Positions 43,770-52,496 of a stretch of DNA of 64,000 nucleotides are shown here, piece by piece. This DNA is from Bacillota bacterium (GTDB lineage: Bacteria > Bacillota_I > Bacilli_A > RF39 > UBA660). Made by a program: the position numbers and the translations under genes. Below the pieces are notes generated by a model. That model was not told the origin of the DNA, made no database searches, and saw nothing but the letters and a program-made list of their open reading frames with translations. Within the stretch, counting starts at the first letter, position 1; each line of letters starts with the position of its first letter. The stretch is taken from contig SVAU01000004.1 of NCBI GenBank assembly GCA_015059245.1, positions 1-64,000 of the forward strand, in the 5' to 3' direction.

Positions 43770-46673
43770 CTAACTAATTAATTCTATATTAGAAACGACA
43801 ATTTGATATTTATCATTTCTTCTAGTAACTTGTCCTCTTATCTTAACAAAATCATCTTTTCTAAATTGTGTTAAGAATTTATTATTCTTAGGGAATATTA
43901 TAAAGTCTGCAGTACCTGTTTCATCACTACCAGACATAAATCCCATATCTTCAGCCTTTTTAGTCTTAATCTTCCTAATGCTACCTATTATAACAACTGT
44001 ATCAACATATTTGTCAAAATATTTTTTAATATCTTGAATTTTCATAATACCATCTTGATACTTACTAGATGGATGATTAGTAACATAGTAACCAAATGTA
44101 GATAATTCTCTACTCATTAGTTCTGTATCACTATATTCTTCACTCTCTTCATAATTAGGTTTCATAACTAAAGATTCATCTAAATCACTGCATAACATAG
44201 CATAATCCATAGCACTATCTATACTTTCAAATAATGTCTTATGATTAATACCAAAATCTCTAAATACATCAGCATCTATTAATGCTTCTAATGTCTTTTT
44301 ATTAACACTCTTACCATATGTTCTAGCAACAAAATTATAAAAGTCAGTAAATCTACCATTTTCATTTCTTTCTTTTATTATTTCGGTAACTGCTGCTCCA
44401 CCAACATTATGTATTGAATTAAGTGGTAACAATAATGCTTTATCTTTAATAACATATTGATCAATACTAATATTTATATTAGGTTTAAATACTCTAATAT
44501 CTTTTAATTTAGCTTCATCTATATATTCTTTAGTTTTTATATCACTACCAATACTCATATTAAGTAAGTTAGCAATAAAGTAAACAGGATAATTAGCTTT
44601 CAAATAAGCCATTTGATATCCAATTAATGCATATGATACTGAATGTGCTTTATTAAATCCATAATTAGCAAATTTAATAATTAAATCATATACTTCTTCA
44701 GCTTTTTCTTTTGTATATCCATTATTAGAAGCACGTGTAATAAATACTTTTCTTTCTTTTTCCATTACTTCTAATTTTTTCTTACTCATAGCTCTTCTTA
44801 TGTTATCTGCCTCAGCAAATGAATAATTAGCCATTTTAACTAACACTTGCATTATTTGTTCTTGATAAATCATAATACCATAAGTATCTTTTAATATATC
44901 TTGTAAAGAAGAATCAGGATACTCTACTTTTTCTTTACCATTCTTTCTTGCAATAAAAGTATCTATATTTTGCATAGGTCCTGGTCTAAATAAAGCAACA
45001 GCAGCTACTAATTCACTAAAGTTATCTGGTTTTAATTTACTTAAGAAATTCTTCATACCAGAACTTTCATATTGAAATATTCCTTCAGTATCAACACTCT
45101 TAAATACCTCTATAGTTTCCTTATCATCTAAAGGTATATCAGCTAAACTAATTTTTTTACCAGTTTCTTCTTCTATTAATTCTAAAACATTTTGAATAAT
45201 AGTTAGATTTCTAAGAGCTAAGAAATCCATCTTAAGCAATCCTAAATCTTCTAAGTATTCCATAGTTACACCAGTAAGTAACTCACCTGCATTATTACAT
45301 ACAGGTATTACATCATCTAAACATACTGAAGAGATAACTACTCCAGCAGCATGTGTACTAATATGTCTTTTTAAACCTTCTAATTTAAAACTAACTTGAT
45401 ATACTTTCTTAATATCTTTATTATTAGAAACAAATTCATTAACAAACTTATTACTTAAATTATCTTTTAAACTCATCTTAGGATCTAATAAATTACTTAA
45501 TCTATCAATTAAATTAGTATCTACATTTAATGCTTTACCAACATCTCTAATTACTTGTCTAGCACCTAATGTACCAAATGTCATTATATTAGCAACATTA
45601 TTAATCCCATATCTTTCTTTAACATAATTAATAACTTGATCTCTCTTAGTATATTCAAAATCAATATCTATATCAGGCATTGTTATTCTATCTGGATTTA
45701 AAAATCTTTCAAATAATAAATCATATTCTATTGGATCTACATTAGTAATACCTAAACAATAACTTACTAATGACCCAGCAGCAGATCCTCTACCAGGACC
45801 AACTAATATATTATTCTTTTTAGCAAACTTAACATAGTCATAAACTATCAAGAAGTAATCAACAAATCCCATACTATTAATTACATTAAGTTCCATTAAT
45901 AATCTATCACTATATTCTTTAGATACATTACCTTCTAATCTCTTATCTAATCCCTTTTTACATAAATTACATAAGTATTGATAAGAATCTTCTATATTTG
46001 AATCATAATGAGGTATATACTTACCATCTTTAGGTATTACTAAATCAATAAGATTACTAAATTCTATAGTAGTATTACTATCTTCTTCTCTTACTTCTCT
46101 ATCCAAATAAGCATCACTATAATCTTGTAAATTAACTTCTTCATTAGTTTCTATACTTCTAAGTATCTTCATATACTTCACTTCATCAAAAGAATAAGTA
46201 CACACTTCATTTACATATACACATTTATTATGTTTTATAGAAGCATTCTTCTTTTCAAAATCATTACCATAACCTAAATAAAAATCTTTAAATATATCTT
46301 TTACTTGTTCATATATATCTATACATTTATAAGGTAATACACCTATTACATCTATACTATAACTCTTTAAATCTACATAAGAAATTTCTCTTTCTTGTAT
46401 AATAGTATTTATCTTTAATAAATTTTGATAACCATTATAATTTTTAGCATACAAATAAATATTACCAGTATTAATTTTTACATTAAGACCAATAATAGGT
46501 TTTATATTATTTTTTAAACATTCATTATAAAAACACATACAACCAAATAAGTTATCATCAAGTATAGCAGCAGCAGTAATATTTTTATTGTTTAAATACT
46601 TAATTAATTCTGGTATTCTAATTAAACTTTTTAACAAAGAATAATCTGTTTTAACACCTAAAGGTATATACAT
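43770..46673 (-). CDS. dnaE: DNA polymerase III alpha subunit, DnaE type
   Basis: 967 residues from the ATG at 46673 (AAGGGTGG upstream). N-terminal PHP domain (YIPLGVKTDYSLLKSLIR, degenerate), polymerase palm with PDIDIDFE, the third aspartate in GLLKMDFLALRNLT, and a C-terminal OB domain. This is the Gram-positive DnaE (error-prone/primer-extending partner of PolC). PolC follows ten bases downstream, so both replicases are one operon. A possible LexA-like site lies upstream at 46736-46749. Confidence 0.95.
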   Translation of the reverse strand: MYIPLGVKTDYSLLKSLIRIPELIKYLNNKNITAAAILDDNLFGCMCFYNECLKNNIKPIIGLNVKINTGNIYLYAKNYNGYQNLLKINTIIQEREISYVDLKSYSIDVIGVLPYKCIDIYEQVKDIFKDFYLGYGNDFEKKNASIKHNKCVYVNEVCTYSFDEVKYMKILRSIETNEEVNLQDYSDAYLDREVREEDSNTTIEFSNLIDLVIPKDGKYIPHYDSNIEDSYQYLCNLCKKGLDKRLEGNVSKEYSDRLLMELNVINSMGFVDYFLIVYDYVKFAKKNNILVGPGRGSAAGSLVSYCLGITNVDPIEYDLLFERFLNPDRITMPDIDIDFEYTKRDQVINYVKERYGINNVANIMTFGTLGARQVIRDVGKALNVDTNLIDRLSNLLDPKMSLKDNLSNKFVNEFVSNNKDIKKVYQVSFKLEGLKRHISTHAAGVVISSVCLDDVIPVCNNAGELLTGVTMEYLEDLGLLKMDFLALRNLTIIQNVLELIEEETGKKISLADIPLDDKETIEVFKSVDTEGIFQYESSGMKNFLSKLKPDNFSELVAAVALFRPGPMQNIDTFIARKNGKEKVEYPDSSLQDILKDTYGIMIYQEQIMQVLVKMANYSFAEADNIRRAMSKKKLEVMEKERKVFITRASNNGYTKEKAEEVYDLIIKFANYGFNKAHSVSYALIGYQMAYLKANYPVYFIANLLNMSIGSDIKTKEYIDEAKLKDIRVFKPNINISIDQYVIKDKALLLPLNSIHNVGGAAVTEIIKERNENGRFTDFYNFVARTYGKSVNKKTLEALIDADVFRDFGINHKTLFESIDSAMDYAMLCSDLDESLVMKPNYEESEEYSDTELMSRELSTFGYYVTNHPSSKYQDGIMKIQDIKKYFDKYVDTVVIIGSIRKIKTKKAEDMGFMSGSDETGTADFIIFPKNNKFLTQFRKDDFVKIRGQVTRRNDKYQIVVSNIELIS

Positions 46674-46735
46674 ATTACTACCACCCTTCATGTCTAATAT
46701 TATATCAAAAAATATACTAGAATAACACTAAATAC

Positions 46736-46749
46736 TGAACATTTTTTCG
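46736..46749 (-). promoter_or_regulatory. Weak LexA-like site upstream of dnaE
   Basis: On the minus strand CGAAAAAATGTTCA matches the Bacillus LexA box CGAACRNRYGTTYG at 12 of 14 positions, but one mismatch is in the key C of GAAC. About 62 bases upstream of the dnaE ATG. Confidence 0.25.
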
Positions 46750-46762
46750 TAATATTTACTAT

Positions 46763-46792
46763 AAAAAAATAAAACACCATTATAGTGTTTTA
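46763..46792 (-). terminator. Intrinsic terminator of the transglutaminase-like gene
   Basis: TAAAACAC with GTGTTTTA around a CATTATA loop, T7 on the minus strand, next to the stop at 46794. Confidence 0.7.
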
Positions 46793-46793
46793 T

Positions 46794-48293
46794 TTATAAT
46801 TTCTTACCCTTATTTTCTTCTTCTATTCTAGTATCTAATATAGTTCTTAATGTTCTAGATAACTTAGTTCTTTCAATATCAGTATCTAAACCATTCTTAG
46901 TAATAAACTTAGTAACTTTTTCTTCACTAGAATTCTTACCATAATAATGAGTAAATCCCATTGCAGCAAGTAATGCTAACTCTGCATTATCATCAGCTCT
47001 AAATCTAGAATTAGTAATAATCTTAGTTAATGTTTGTACATCAAATAAATACTTACCAGGTTCTTCATAATATTGATTCTTTCTTACTGTATATAATGCT
47101 CTTAAAAAAGTTTCAGCCCCTATAGATTGTTCTGCCATAACTTTTACATCATAACATGCATCAATTATCTCCACCGGATTAAAACCAGGTTTTAAAGGCT
47201 CTATAGTATCTTTACCCACAAACTTTAATAAAGTATTTACTCTAGATAAATTAAGTACTTTAAATACTGTCCCTAAATCCCCATCTAACTCTTCACATTT
47301 ATCCATCAATGCATAAAAGAACCTTTCATCAAACAATTTAAAATCTCTAGGTATATACTTATCTCCAGATAATTCACACATTTCTATATAATCTTTAGCA
47401 AAGAATCTATAACTAAATAGGAAATTATTTTCTTCATCCTTTTTACAATCAAAAGTAGGATCAAAGAAATATATACCATCTATTCCATATTTATCATCTT
47501 GTAAATGAACCATATTTCTAGCATGACCTGTAGTAGTATCTCTTCTATTATTAAGTAAGAATACGTTACTCTTTATATTTAATTTTTTACATACAGCATC
47601 AAATATATTAGCAAAACCGACACATACTATCTTATCTCCAAGTAAAGAAGAAGTTAAATCTCTAGAAACATTATAATCTTCATCTTCTCCTTCTCTAACA
47701 TAGAATCTATCTCTAATCAAATCATAAGCAAGTATTAATTGTTCTAAAGGACTATAATCATATCTATTTATCTTCTCTACTATACTATCTATAGCTTCTA
47801 TCGTTTTCTCATATTCACTTAAACTAATTAATTCATTATTACCATCTATTCTTAATTTAATATTAGGAAAATCTTTAAATACTTCCTTTAATCTTAAACA
47901 TGTATCCATATCTAAATCTAAAAACTCAGCAAGTACTATTTCTTTATCTAATAATTCAGGATTTCTTCTTAAATATTCAGCAATATCTTCATATATACCA
48001 TTTATATGTATTATATTAAAACCACTAATAAAGTTATCATCCCTACAATGATCAATAACATAATTATAAAAAGGAAAACATTGAGAGAAATCTTCAAATT
48101 GTAAACTAAATCTCATATCTTCTTCTATAGCACTTAAACAGTTTTCATTCTTAATTAAAGAAGAAAAAGGTTCATCTATTAATGTATGTATATTAACATC
48201 ATAAACACCATCTATATAACTTTGTTCTACCTTAACTTTTTCAAACATATCATTTTCTGGACAAATTGTAATACTTAAAATACCTTGAATCAT
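46794..48293 (-). CDS. Transglutaminase-like cysteine protease-fold protein
   Basis: 499 residues. A transglutaminase-like core is visible in the middle: Cys in KIVCVGFANIFDAVCKKL (about 225), His in TTGHARNMVHL (about 258) and Asp in GIYFFDPTFD (about 278), the C-H-D triad. The N-terminal 180 and C-terminal 190 residues are not recognised. No signal peptide, so it is probably cytoplasmic. Substrate unknown; some members are proteases or peptide-modifying enzymes. Confidence 0.65.
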   Translation of the reverse strand: MIQGILSITICPENDMFEKVKVEQSYIDGVYDVNIHTLIDEPFSSLIKNENCLSAIEEDMRFSLQFEDFSQCFPFYNYVIDHCRDDNFISGFNIIHINGIYEDIAEYLRRNPELLDKEIVLAEFLDLDMDTCLRLKEVFKDFPNIKLRIDGNNELISLSEYEKTIEAIDSIVEKINRYDYSPLEQLILAYDLIRDRFYVREGEDEDYNVSRDLTSSLLGDKIVCVGFANIFDAVCKKLNIKSNVFLLNNRRDTTTGHARNMVHLQDDKYGIDGIYFFDPTFDCKKDEENNFLFSYRFFAKDYIEMCELSGDKYIPRDFKLFDERFFYALMDKCEELDGDLGTVFKVLNLSRVNTLLKFVGKDTIEPLKPGFNPVEIIDACYDVKVMAEQSIGAETFLRALYTVRKNQYYEEPGKYLFDVQTLTKIITNSRFRADDNAELALLAAMGFTHYYGKNSSEEKVTKFITKNGLDTDIERTKLSRTLRTILDTRIEEENKGKKL

Positions 48294-48359
48294 ATTAATA
48301 CCTCATCATAATAAATTATATCATATACTATTTAGTATTGGATAAAATGTGAAATTTAA

Positions 48360-48388
48360 TTGACTTTATGCCTATATTATGGTAAAGT
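48360..48388 (+). promoter_or_regulatory. Promoter of rpmB
   Basis: TTGACT (48360-48365), 17-bp spacer ending TGG, TAAAGT (48383-48388). AAGGAGGCG follows before the rpmB ATG. Confidence 0.45.
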
Positions 48389-48421
48389 TTGTAATGAAAT
48401 GATTTTTAAGGAGGCGTAACT

Positions 48422-48595
48422 ATGGCAAAAAAAGTAAGTACAAAAAAACCTTTAACTGGAAATAGAAGAAGTCATGCTTTAAATGCAACTAAACATGCTC
48501 AAAAGCCAAACTTCCAAAAAGTAACTGTAAACGGAGTTAAAGTTGTTCTAACAGCTAGAGAAGCTAGAACAGTAAAAAAAGCAGAAGAAGCTTAA
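48422..48595 (+). CDS. rpmB: 50S ribosomal protein L28
   Basis: 57 residues, MAKKVSTKKPLTGNRRSHAL at the start and LTAREARTVKK at the end, typical of L28 (TGNxxSHA; the C-terminal extension and zinc ligands are absent). A consensus AAGGAGG precedes the ATG. L28 sits near the E-site of the 50S. A strong terminator follows. Confidence 0.95.
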   Translation: MAKKVSTKKPLTGNRRSHALNATKHAQKPNFQKVTVNGVKVVLTAREARTVKKAEEA

Positions 48596-48617
48596 TAACA
48601 AATTTTGTTTTCTATAT

Positions 48618-48646
48618 AAAAAAGTTCCGATGGAACTCTTTTTTTG
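48618..48646 (+). terminator. Terminator of rpmB
   Basis: AGTTCC (48623-48628), GAT loop, GGAACT (48632-48637), followed by a T-rich run from 48639. Confidence 0.8.
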
Positions 48647-48661
48647 TGTCTAAATTTAAGC

Positions 48662-48695
48662 AAAAAAAAATTAACTACTATTTAATAGTAATTAA
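48662..48695 (-). terminator. Terminator of rpoZ
   Basis: TTAACTACTA (48671-48680) with TAGTAATTAA (48686-48695), one mismatch, then T9 on the minus strand; overlaps the rpoZ stop. Confidence 0.65.
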
Positions 48696-48869
48696 TCCCT
48701 TTTCCACTTCTTCTAAAGCACGCCCAATTTCTTTTTTGTTAACATATTCATTTTGTTTCATTTGAAAATGTTTATTTTCAAGCATTTGTTTACTTCTTCT
48801 TGAAACAATATGAACCAACTTGTACTTAGAATCGACAATATTTAAAATCTTGTCAACAGATGGATGCAT
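48678..48869 (-). CDS. rpoZ: RNA polymerase omega subunit
   Basis: 63 residues from the ATG at 48869. MHPSVDKILNIVDSKYKLVH and RRSKQML match the omega signature (PSIDxLLxxVDSKYxLV, KRARQL), followed by KKEIGRALEEVEKGLI. Omega helps RNA polymerase assembly. Alternative starts a few codons upstream (GTG) cannot be excluded. AAGGGCGTGAT is the ribosome site. In many Firmicutes rpoZ follows gmk; here it stands alone. Confidence 0.85.
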   Translation of the reverse strand: MHPSVDKILNIVDSKYKLVHIVSRRSKQMLENKHFQMKQNEYVNKKEIGRALEEVEKGLITIK

Positions 48870-48962
48870 CACTTTAATCACGCCCTTACATTAATATCAT
48901 ACATAATTTTTACACATTTATATAGTTTTTTGTACATTTTTGACAAATATTTTACAACAAGA

Positions 48963-48986
48963 AAAAAAGAAGAACTATTCTTCTTC
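48963..48986 (-). terminator. Terminator of the pilin-like gene
   Basis: AAGAAGAA (48967-48974), CTA loop, TTCTTCTT (48978-48985), T-rich flank on the minus strand, at the stop of 48975. Confidence 0.6.
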
Positions 48987-49340
48987 TATAACTTGTGCTT
49001 GTACTTTACCTTTATCATAAGTTAACTTTATCTTAAGTCCATTAAGATTATGCTTACTATTTCTAGGATCAACTACATTACCTTCACTATCATCTGCAAC
49101 ATAGTAACCATTAGTAATTAAATCTTCTAATGTAATAACAAAGTTTCTTTCAGATTTTAAATTATCTAAAGTTTCTCCATATAATGTAGCTTGTTTTTCT
49201 ATTACATTAATTGTTTGTAAATAATAATCATTAGAACTATCCTTATAAGCATATGAAGTTGTTGATAACATAACTATAGTAAACACTCCAAGTACTAAAA
49301 TGATAATTAAAAATTCTTTTGTAAATCCGTTACGTTCCAT
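48975..49340 (-). CDS. Prepilin-like (type IV pilin-type) membrane protein
   Basis: 121 residues from the ATG at 49340 (AGGTGAAG upstream). The start MERNGFTKEFLIIILVLGVF resembles a type IV prepilin: a Gly before Phe, a Glu five residues later and one hydrophobic helix of about 20 residues. The C-terminal half (EDLITNGYYVADDSEGNVVD) resembles the beta domain of pseudopilins. No prepilin peptidase or assembly ATPase is in this window, so the role is uncertain; a simple anchored protein is the alternative. Confidence 0.5.
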   Translation of the reverse strand: MERNGFTKEFLIIILVLGVFTIVMLSTTSYAYKDSSNDYYLQTINVIEKQATLYGETLDNLKSERNFVITLEDLITNGYYVADDSEGNVVDPRNSKHNLNGLKIKLTYDKGKVQAQVIEEE

Positions 49341-49378
49341 ATACTTCACCTATAATGATTATAGCATAGACTGTCAAA

Positions 49379-49404
49379 TTAAAAAAGGACCTAAGTCCTT
49401 TTAA
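49379..49404 (-). terminator. Intrinsic terminator (repeated cassette)
   Basis: AAAAGGAC (49383-49390), CTAA loop, GTCCTTTT (49395-49402), T run on the minus strand; the stem is repeated exactly at 50367-50391. Confidence 0.75.
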
Positions 49405-49411
49405 AAAATAA

Positions 49412-50272
49412 TTATTCTTTATTTTCAATCATCAAATCATCTTCAATATATTTATATGATAAAGCATTATCCTTACTAACCGCACTATGACCTAAATTCT
49501 TTTCTAAATCATCACGAGCAACTTTAGAAGCATGACCACCCATTTTTGCTATCTCTCTATTAGCATTTAATCCAATCGGCTTATGTTTTTTTACTAATTC
49601 CCTAGTTGCTATTTCGCTTAAATCAGTTAATGCAACTTCAATATCAGTCATATTATCTCTTAAATTTTCTTTTCTAATATTTTTATAAGACTTATATTGT
49701 TGTGCTGTCATACCAGACCATTCTTTATATATTTCATTAGTAAGTATTGCATAGTCAATATTATCAGTTATACCAGTATCTTTCCAAGCATTAGTTAATT
49801 TTTTTCTATCAATAATCGCTTTTACCCTAACTTCAATCCACTCTAGTGTATATCCTTTAAGAAGATAATAATCTATCATTTTATCTATTCCCTTAGAAGG
49901 ATCAAAAACATTATCGATTTCTTCTCTACCTAGTTTTGCTAACCATAGTTTAAAAGGTTCAGCTTTAGGACTAGGAACAGACTCAATAAGTCTAAAAACT
50001 CCCTCTGTATTCAATGTATCAGTAAAATATCTTTTACCATCTTTTTGTGACTTCAACTTCAGTTGCACGATTTTTTCGTGCAACTCACTTCCTTCTTCCA
50101 TTAACCTTCTCTTAAGATCACTCCAGTAATTTCTAGGTATCTTGTTTTTTACTAATGCAGCTATTATATCAACAACACTAAAATAATAATCTTCTTCTTC
50201 ACTATTCCAAACACTTCTAATTTCATTTCCTTCAAATAATTTTGTAATTGTTTCTACTTTATTTTGATTCAT
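49412..50272 (-). CDS. BRO-N domain protein, antirepressor-like
   Basis: 286 residues. The N-terminal 100 residues fit the BRO-N fold (IRSVWNSEEEDYYFSVVDI, then IPRNYWSDLKRRL and EGVFRLIESVPSPKAEPFKL), seen in viral and phage antirepressors and in many bacterial single genes. The C-terminal part (ANREIAKMGGHASKVARDDL) contains a conserved helical tail. Likely DNA-binding. A LexA-type box overlaps its promoter, so it may be induced by DNA damage. No other phage genes are next to it. Confidence 0.75.
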   Translation of the reverse strand: MNQNKVETITKLFEGNEIRSVWNSEEEDYYFSVVDIIAALVKNKIPRNYWSDLKRRLMEEGSELHEKIVQLKLKSQKDGKRYFTDTLNTEGVFRLIESVPSPKAEPFKLWLAKLGREEIDNVFDPSKGIDKMIDYYLLKGYTLEWIEVRVKAIIDRKKLTNAWKDTGITDNIDYAILTNEIYKEWSGMTAQQYKSYKNIRKENLRDNMTDIEVALTDLSEIATRELVKKHKPIGLNANREIAKMGGHASKVARDDLEKNLGHSAVSKDNALSYKYIEDDLMIENKE

Positions 50273-50308
50273 ATTTTACTCCCCTTTATTTAGCAATTTA
50301 CAAAATAT

Positions 50309-50329
50309 ATTATATCAAACATTTGTTCA
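50309..50329 (-). promoter_or_regulatory. LexA-type box overlapping the BRO gene promoter
   Basis: On the minus strand TGAACAAATGTTTG (50329-50316) fits the Bacillus LexA/DinR box CGAACRNRYGTTYG at 13 of 14 positions. It is directly upstream of TATAAT (50314-50309) and would block RNA polymerase. Confidence 0.55.
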
Positions 50330-50366
50330 TACAACAACATTAAATGCCATGTTTTTTATCACAAAT

Positions 50367-50391
50367 TAAAAAAGGACCTAAGTCCTTTTAA
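50367..50391 (-). terminator. Intrinsic terminator (repeated cassette)
   Basis: AAAAGGAC (50370-50377), CTAA loop, GTCCTTTT (50382-50389), T run on the minus strand, next to the stop of the CotD-like gene at 50388. Confidence 0.75.
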
Positions 50392-50660
50392 AATCCACAT
50401 TTATTATCATATACATTACTTACTGTATCTTCCATCGTACAAGTATACATAGGTTGATAAGTATGTCTATATACATGATGATTCACTATTCTAGTATTCA
50501 CTGGAATAATATGAGGAACTTCATAGCACATTTCTCTATTAACTACTCTTTCTTGTGGACATTCCATTACTGGTGGACAAGTACAACTACTATTACAACA
50601 TCCACCCATATTCATATTCATACCAGTATGTTCCATTTCATTACATCTATTAAAAAACAT
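50388..50660 (-). CDS. CotD-like spore-coat-type Cys/His-rich protein
   Basis: 90 residues. Met/Gly-rich start (GMNMNMGGCCNSSCTCPP), about nine cysteines and a His/Val/Asn core (VPHIIPVNTRIVNHHVYRHTY) like the CotD family of inner spore-coat proteins. The similarity is by pattern only. In a lineage of uncertain sporulation it could be a relic coat protein, an envelope protein or a metal-binding protein. AAAGGATTG precedes the ATG. Confidence 0.5.
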   Translation of the reverse strand: MFFNRCNEMEHTGMNMNMGGCCNSSCTCPPVMECPQERVVNREMCYEVPHIIPVNTRIVNHHVYRHTYQPMYTCTMEDTVSNVYDNKCGF

Positions 50661-50714
50661 AAAAACAATCCTTTCTACTTTATTTTATGTATCAAGTTAT
50701 CTTTATGTTTCAAA

Positions 50715-50738
50715 TAAAAAACACCCTAAGGTGTTTTA
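50715..50738 (-). terminator. Intrinsic terminator
   Basis: AAAACACC (50718-50725), CTAA loop, GGTGTTTT (50730-50737), T run on the minus strand, next to the stop at 50739. Confidence 0.75.
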
Positions 50739-51890
50739 TTAACTTTCATAATAATCAAGATCTGCTTCTTTTAAAATATATCTATATACATCATTATCAT
50801 TAATGATAATAAACATACATTTTTGATTCTTAATATATTCATTATAAATTATTGGTTTACTTAATACTTTTTGAGCATCTAATAATTCTTGGAAAGTAGC
50901 ACAATTAATAACGTTATATCCTTTAAAATCAGGATCATTCTTACTATTAACTATTACATTATCATGTTCTTTTAATAGACTGTTTCTAATTCTCATATAA
51001 TTACTCTTCTTAGGAGTAGACTTCATAATAAAGCTACATACTAATAATAAGAAAATAATATCTACTATCCATAATGATATAGCAACAAATAATGAAGATT
51101 TACTAATTAATACAGAAGCTTCATGTTCTCTATAATAATCTTTCTCGTTTATACTATCTACCATAGCAGCTTTAACTTGTGTAGAAAGTAATGGTATTTC
51201 TACTTTAATTACTTCTTCATTAGGGATTGGAACACTAAATTCATCATTCTTTGTAACAACATTTAAATGCATTTCTAAATATAAATATCCAGTAATATCA
51301 ATACCATGTTCGTTATTAACACTATTAGCAAAATTTTTAGCTAAATTATTAAAATAATTATAATCTAAATTAACATTTTGCTTAATATTTAATTCTTTAG
51401 TATCTTTTAATTCTTCACTTATTTCTGGAACTAAAGTATCAACTCTTCTAGAATGAACTAATCCATCTTTATCACTTTTTAATTCCATAATAGCATTAAC
51501 AAAATAAGTATATTCTATATCAGACTCTTTATCTACTTCATAATCATATACAAAGTCAGTACTAATATCATCTATATAATCTGCTATATATGAATTAACA
51601 GCACTTAAATTACCTGTTTCAAAAGGATTACCTGGTAATAAAGTAACTTTATAATCAATACTAGCTTTTTGTTCATAAGCCATTTCTACATCATTACTCT
51701 TAGAAAAACTATTTAAGTAATTAGCATAAGATATCATACCTATAATAAATATTGATATAAACATAAGAGCAATTCTTAAACTATAAGAAAAATATAAATG
51801 AAATCCCTTATCTACATATTTATTATGTTTATGTTCTACTTTCTCCATTCTTGCAAAATCAGAATCTTTAATCTTTAAATTCTTTTTCAT
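50739..51890 (-). CDS. Two-helix membrane protein, DUF5305-like
   Basis: 383 residues. A cytoplasmic N-terminus of about 35 residues, a first helix near 38-58, an extracytoplasmic beta-rich domain of about 215 residues (PIPNEEVIKVEIPLLSTQV), a second helix near 272-295 and a cytoplasmic tail of about 85 residues. The layout matches the DUF5305 family of Firmicutes, often found with secreted signal-peptidase-type operons. It follows the exported protein gene 51903 by 12 bases. Function unknown. Confidence 0.55.
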   Translation of the reverse strand: MKKNLKIKDSDFARMEKVEHKHNKYVDKGFHLYFSYSLRIALMFISIFIIGMISYANYLNSFSKSNDVEMAYEQKASIDYKVTLLPGNPFETGNLSAVNSYIADYIDDISTDFVYDYEVDKESDIEYTYFVNAIMELKSDKDGLVHSRRVDTLVPEISEELKDTKELNIKQNVNLDYNYFNNLAKNFANSVNNEHGIDITGYLYLEMHLNVVTKNDEFSVPIPNEEVIKVEIPLLSTQVKAAMVDSINEKDYYREHEASVLISKSSLFVAISLWIVDIIFLLLVCSFIMKSTPKKSNYMRIRNSLLKEHDNVIVNSKNDPDFKGYNVINCATFQELLDAQKVLSKPIIYNEYIKNQKCMFIIINDNDVYRYILKEADLDYYES

Positions 51891-51902
51891 AATATCACCT
51901 TT

Positions 51903-52427
51903 TTATTCTATCTTTTTTAAATCTATATCTATTCCAATATTATCTAAATTAATTAATTGAGGAATCATGTTTTCATCTATTAATTGTTTTTTATATTCAG
52001 TACTAACTTTTACTTGTATAAAAGAATTACCTTTAATGACATCTCCTACTTTTAACTCATTAATAGTAATATTTAAGTAATCCTTATACTCATCAATACC
52101 ATTTATTTTTATATTATTAACAATAGCATCTATATTACCATCATTCTTTATAGTAAATTCAAATTGAGAATTACCTACATTAATAAGTTTTAAACCATAA
52201 CTAAGTTTAAACTTATTACATGATGGTTCTTTTATTACTTCAATAGCCCCTTCGTCCATTGCTAATTTAGATAAATCATTTATTTCTATTTTCCATATTT
52301 TCTTTTCTTCAATAGATACACCTTGAACAGAGTTTGTAATACCAAGTACACCAAAAGCCGATACTAAACTTAATACTGAAATAATAACTGCTAATGTGGT
52401 AATTAATGTACTTTTCTTTCCTCTCAT
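51903..52427 (-). CDS. Exported or anchored beta-rich protein, operon partner
   Basis: 174 residues. N-terminal uncleaved-looking signal (TTLAVIISVLSLVSAFGVLG), then a beta-rich domain with repeated INDLSKL-, IKINGI- and INELKVGDVI-like strands, resembling TasA/CalY-type exported proteins only in general layout. The gene is directly upstream of the DUF5305-like gene on the same strand. Both may form a surface fibre or matrix unit; this is inference. Confidence 0.5.
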   Translation of the reverse strand: MRGKKSTLITTLAVIISVLSLVSAFGVLGITNSVQGVSIEEKKIWKIEINDLSKLAMDEGAIEVIKEPSCNKFKLSYGLKLINVGNSQFEFTIKNDGNIDAIVNNIKINGIDEYKDYLNITINELKVGDVIKGNSFIQVKVSTEYKKQLIDENMIPQLINLDNIGIDIDLKKIE

Positions 52428-52470
52428 TCAACCACACCCTATCATATATAAAGTATAGCATATAAACATA

Positions 52471-52496
52471 AAAAAAAGTAGTCATAAACTACTTTT
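52471..52496 (-). terminator. Terminator of ffh
   Basis: AAAGTAGT (52475-52482), CATAA loop, ACTACTTT (52488-52495), T7 on the minus strand, next to the ffh stop. Confidence 0.75.
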
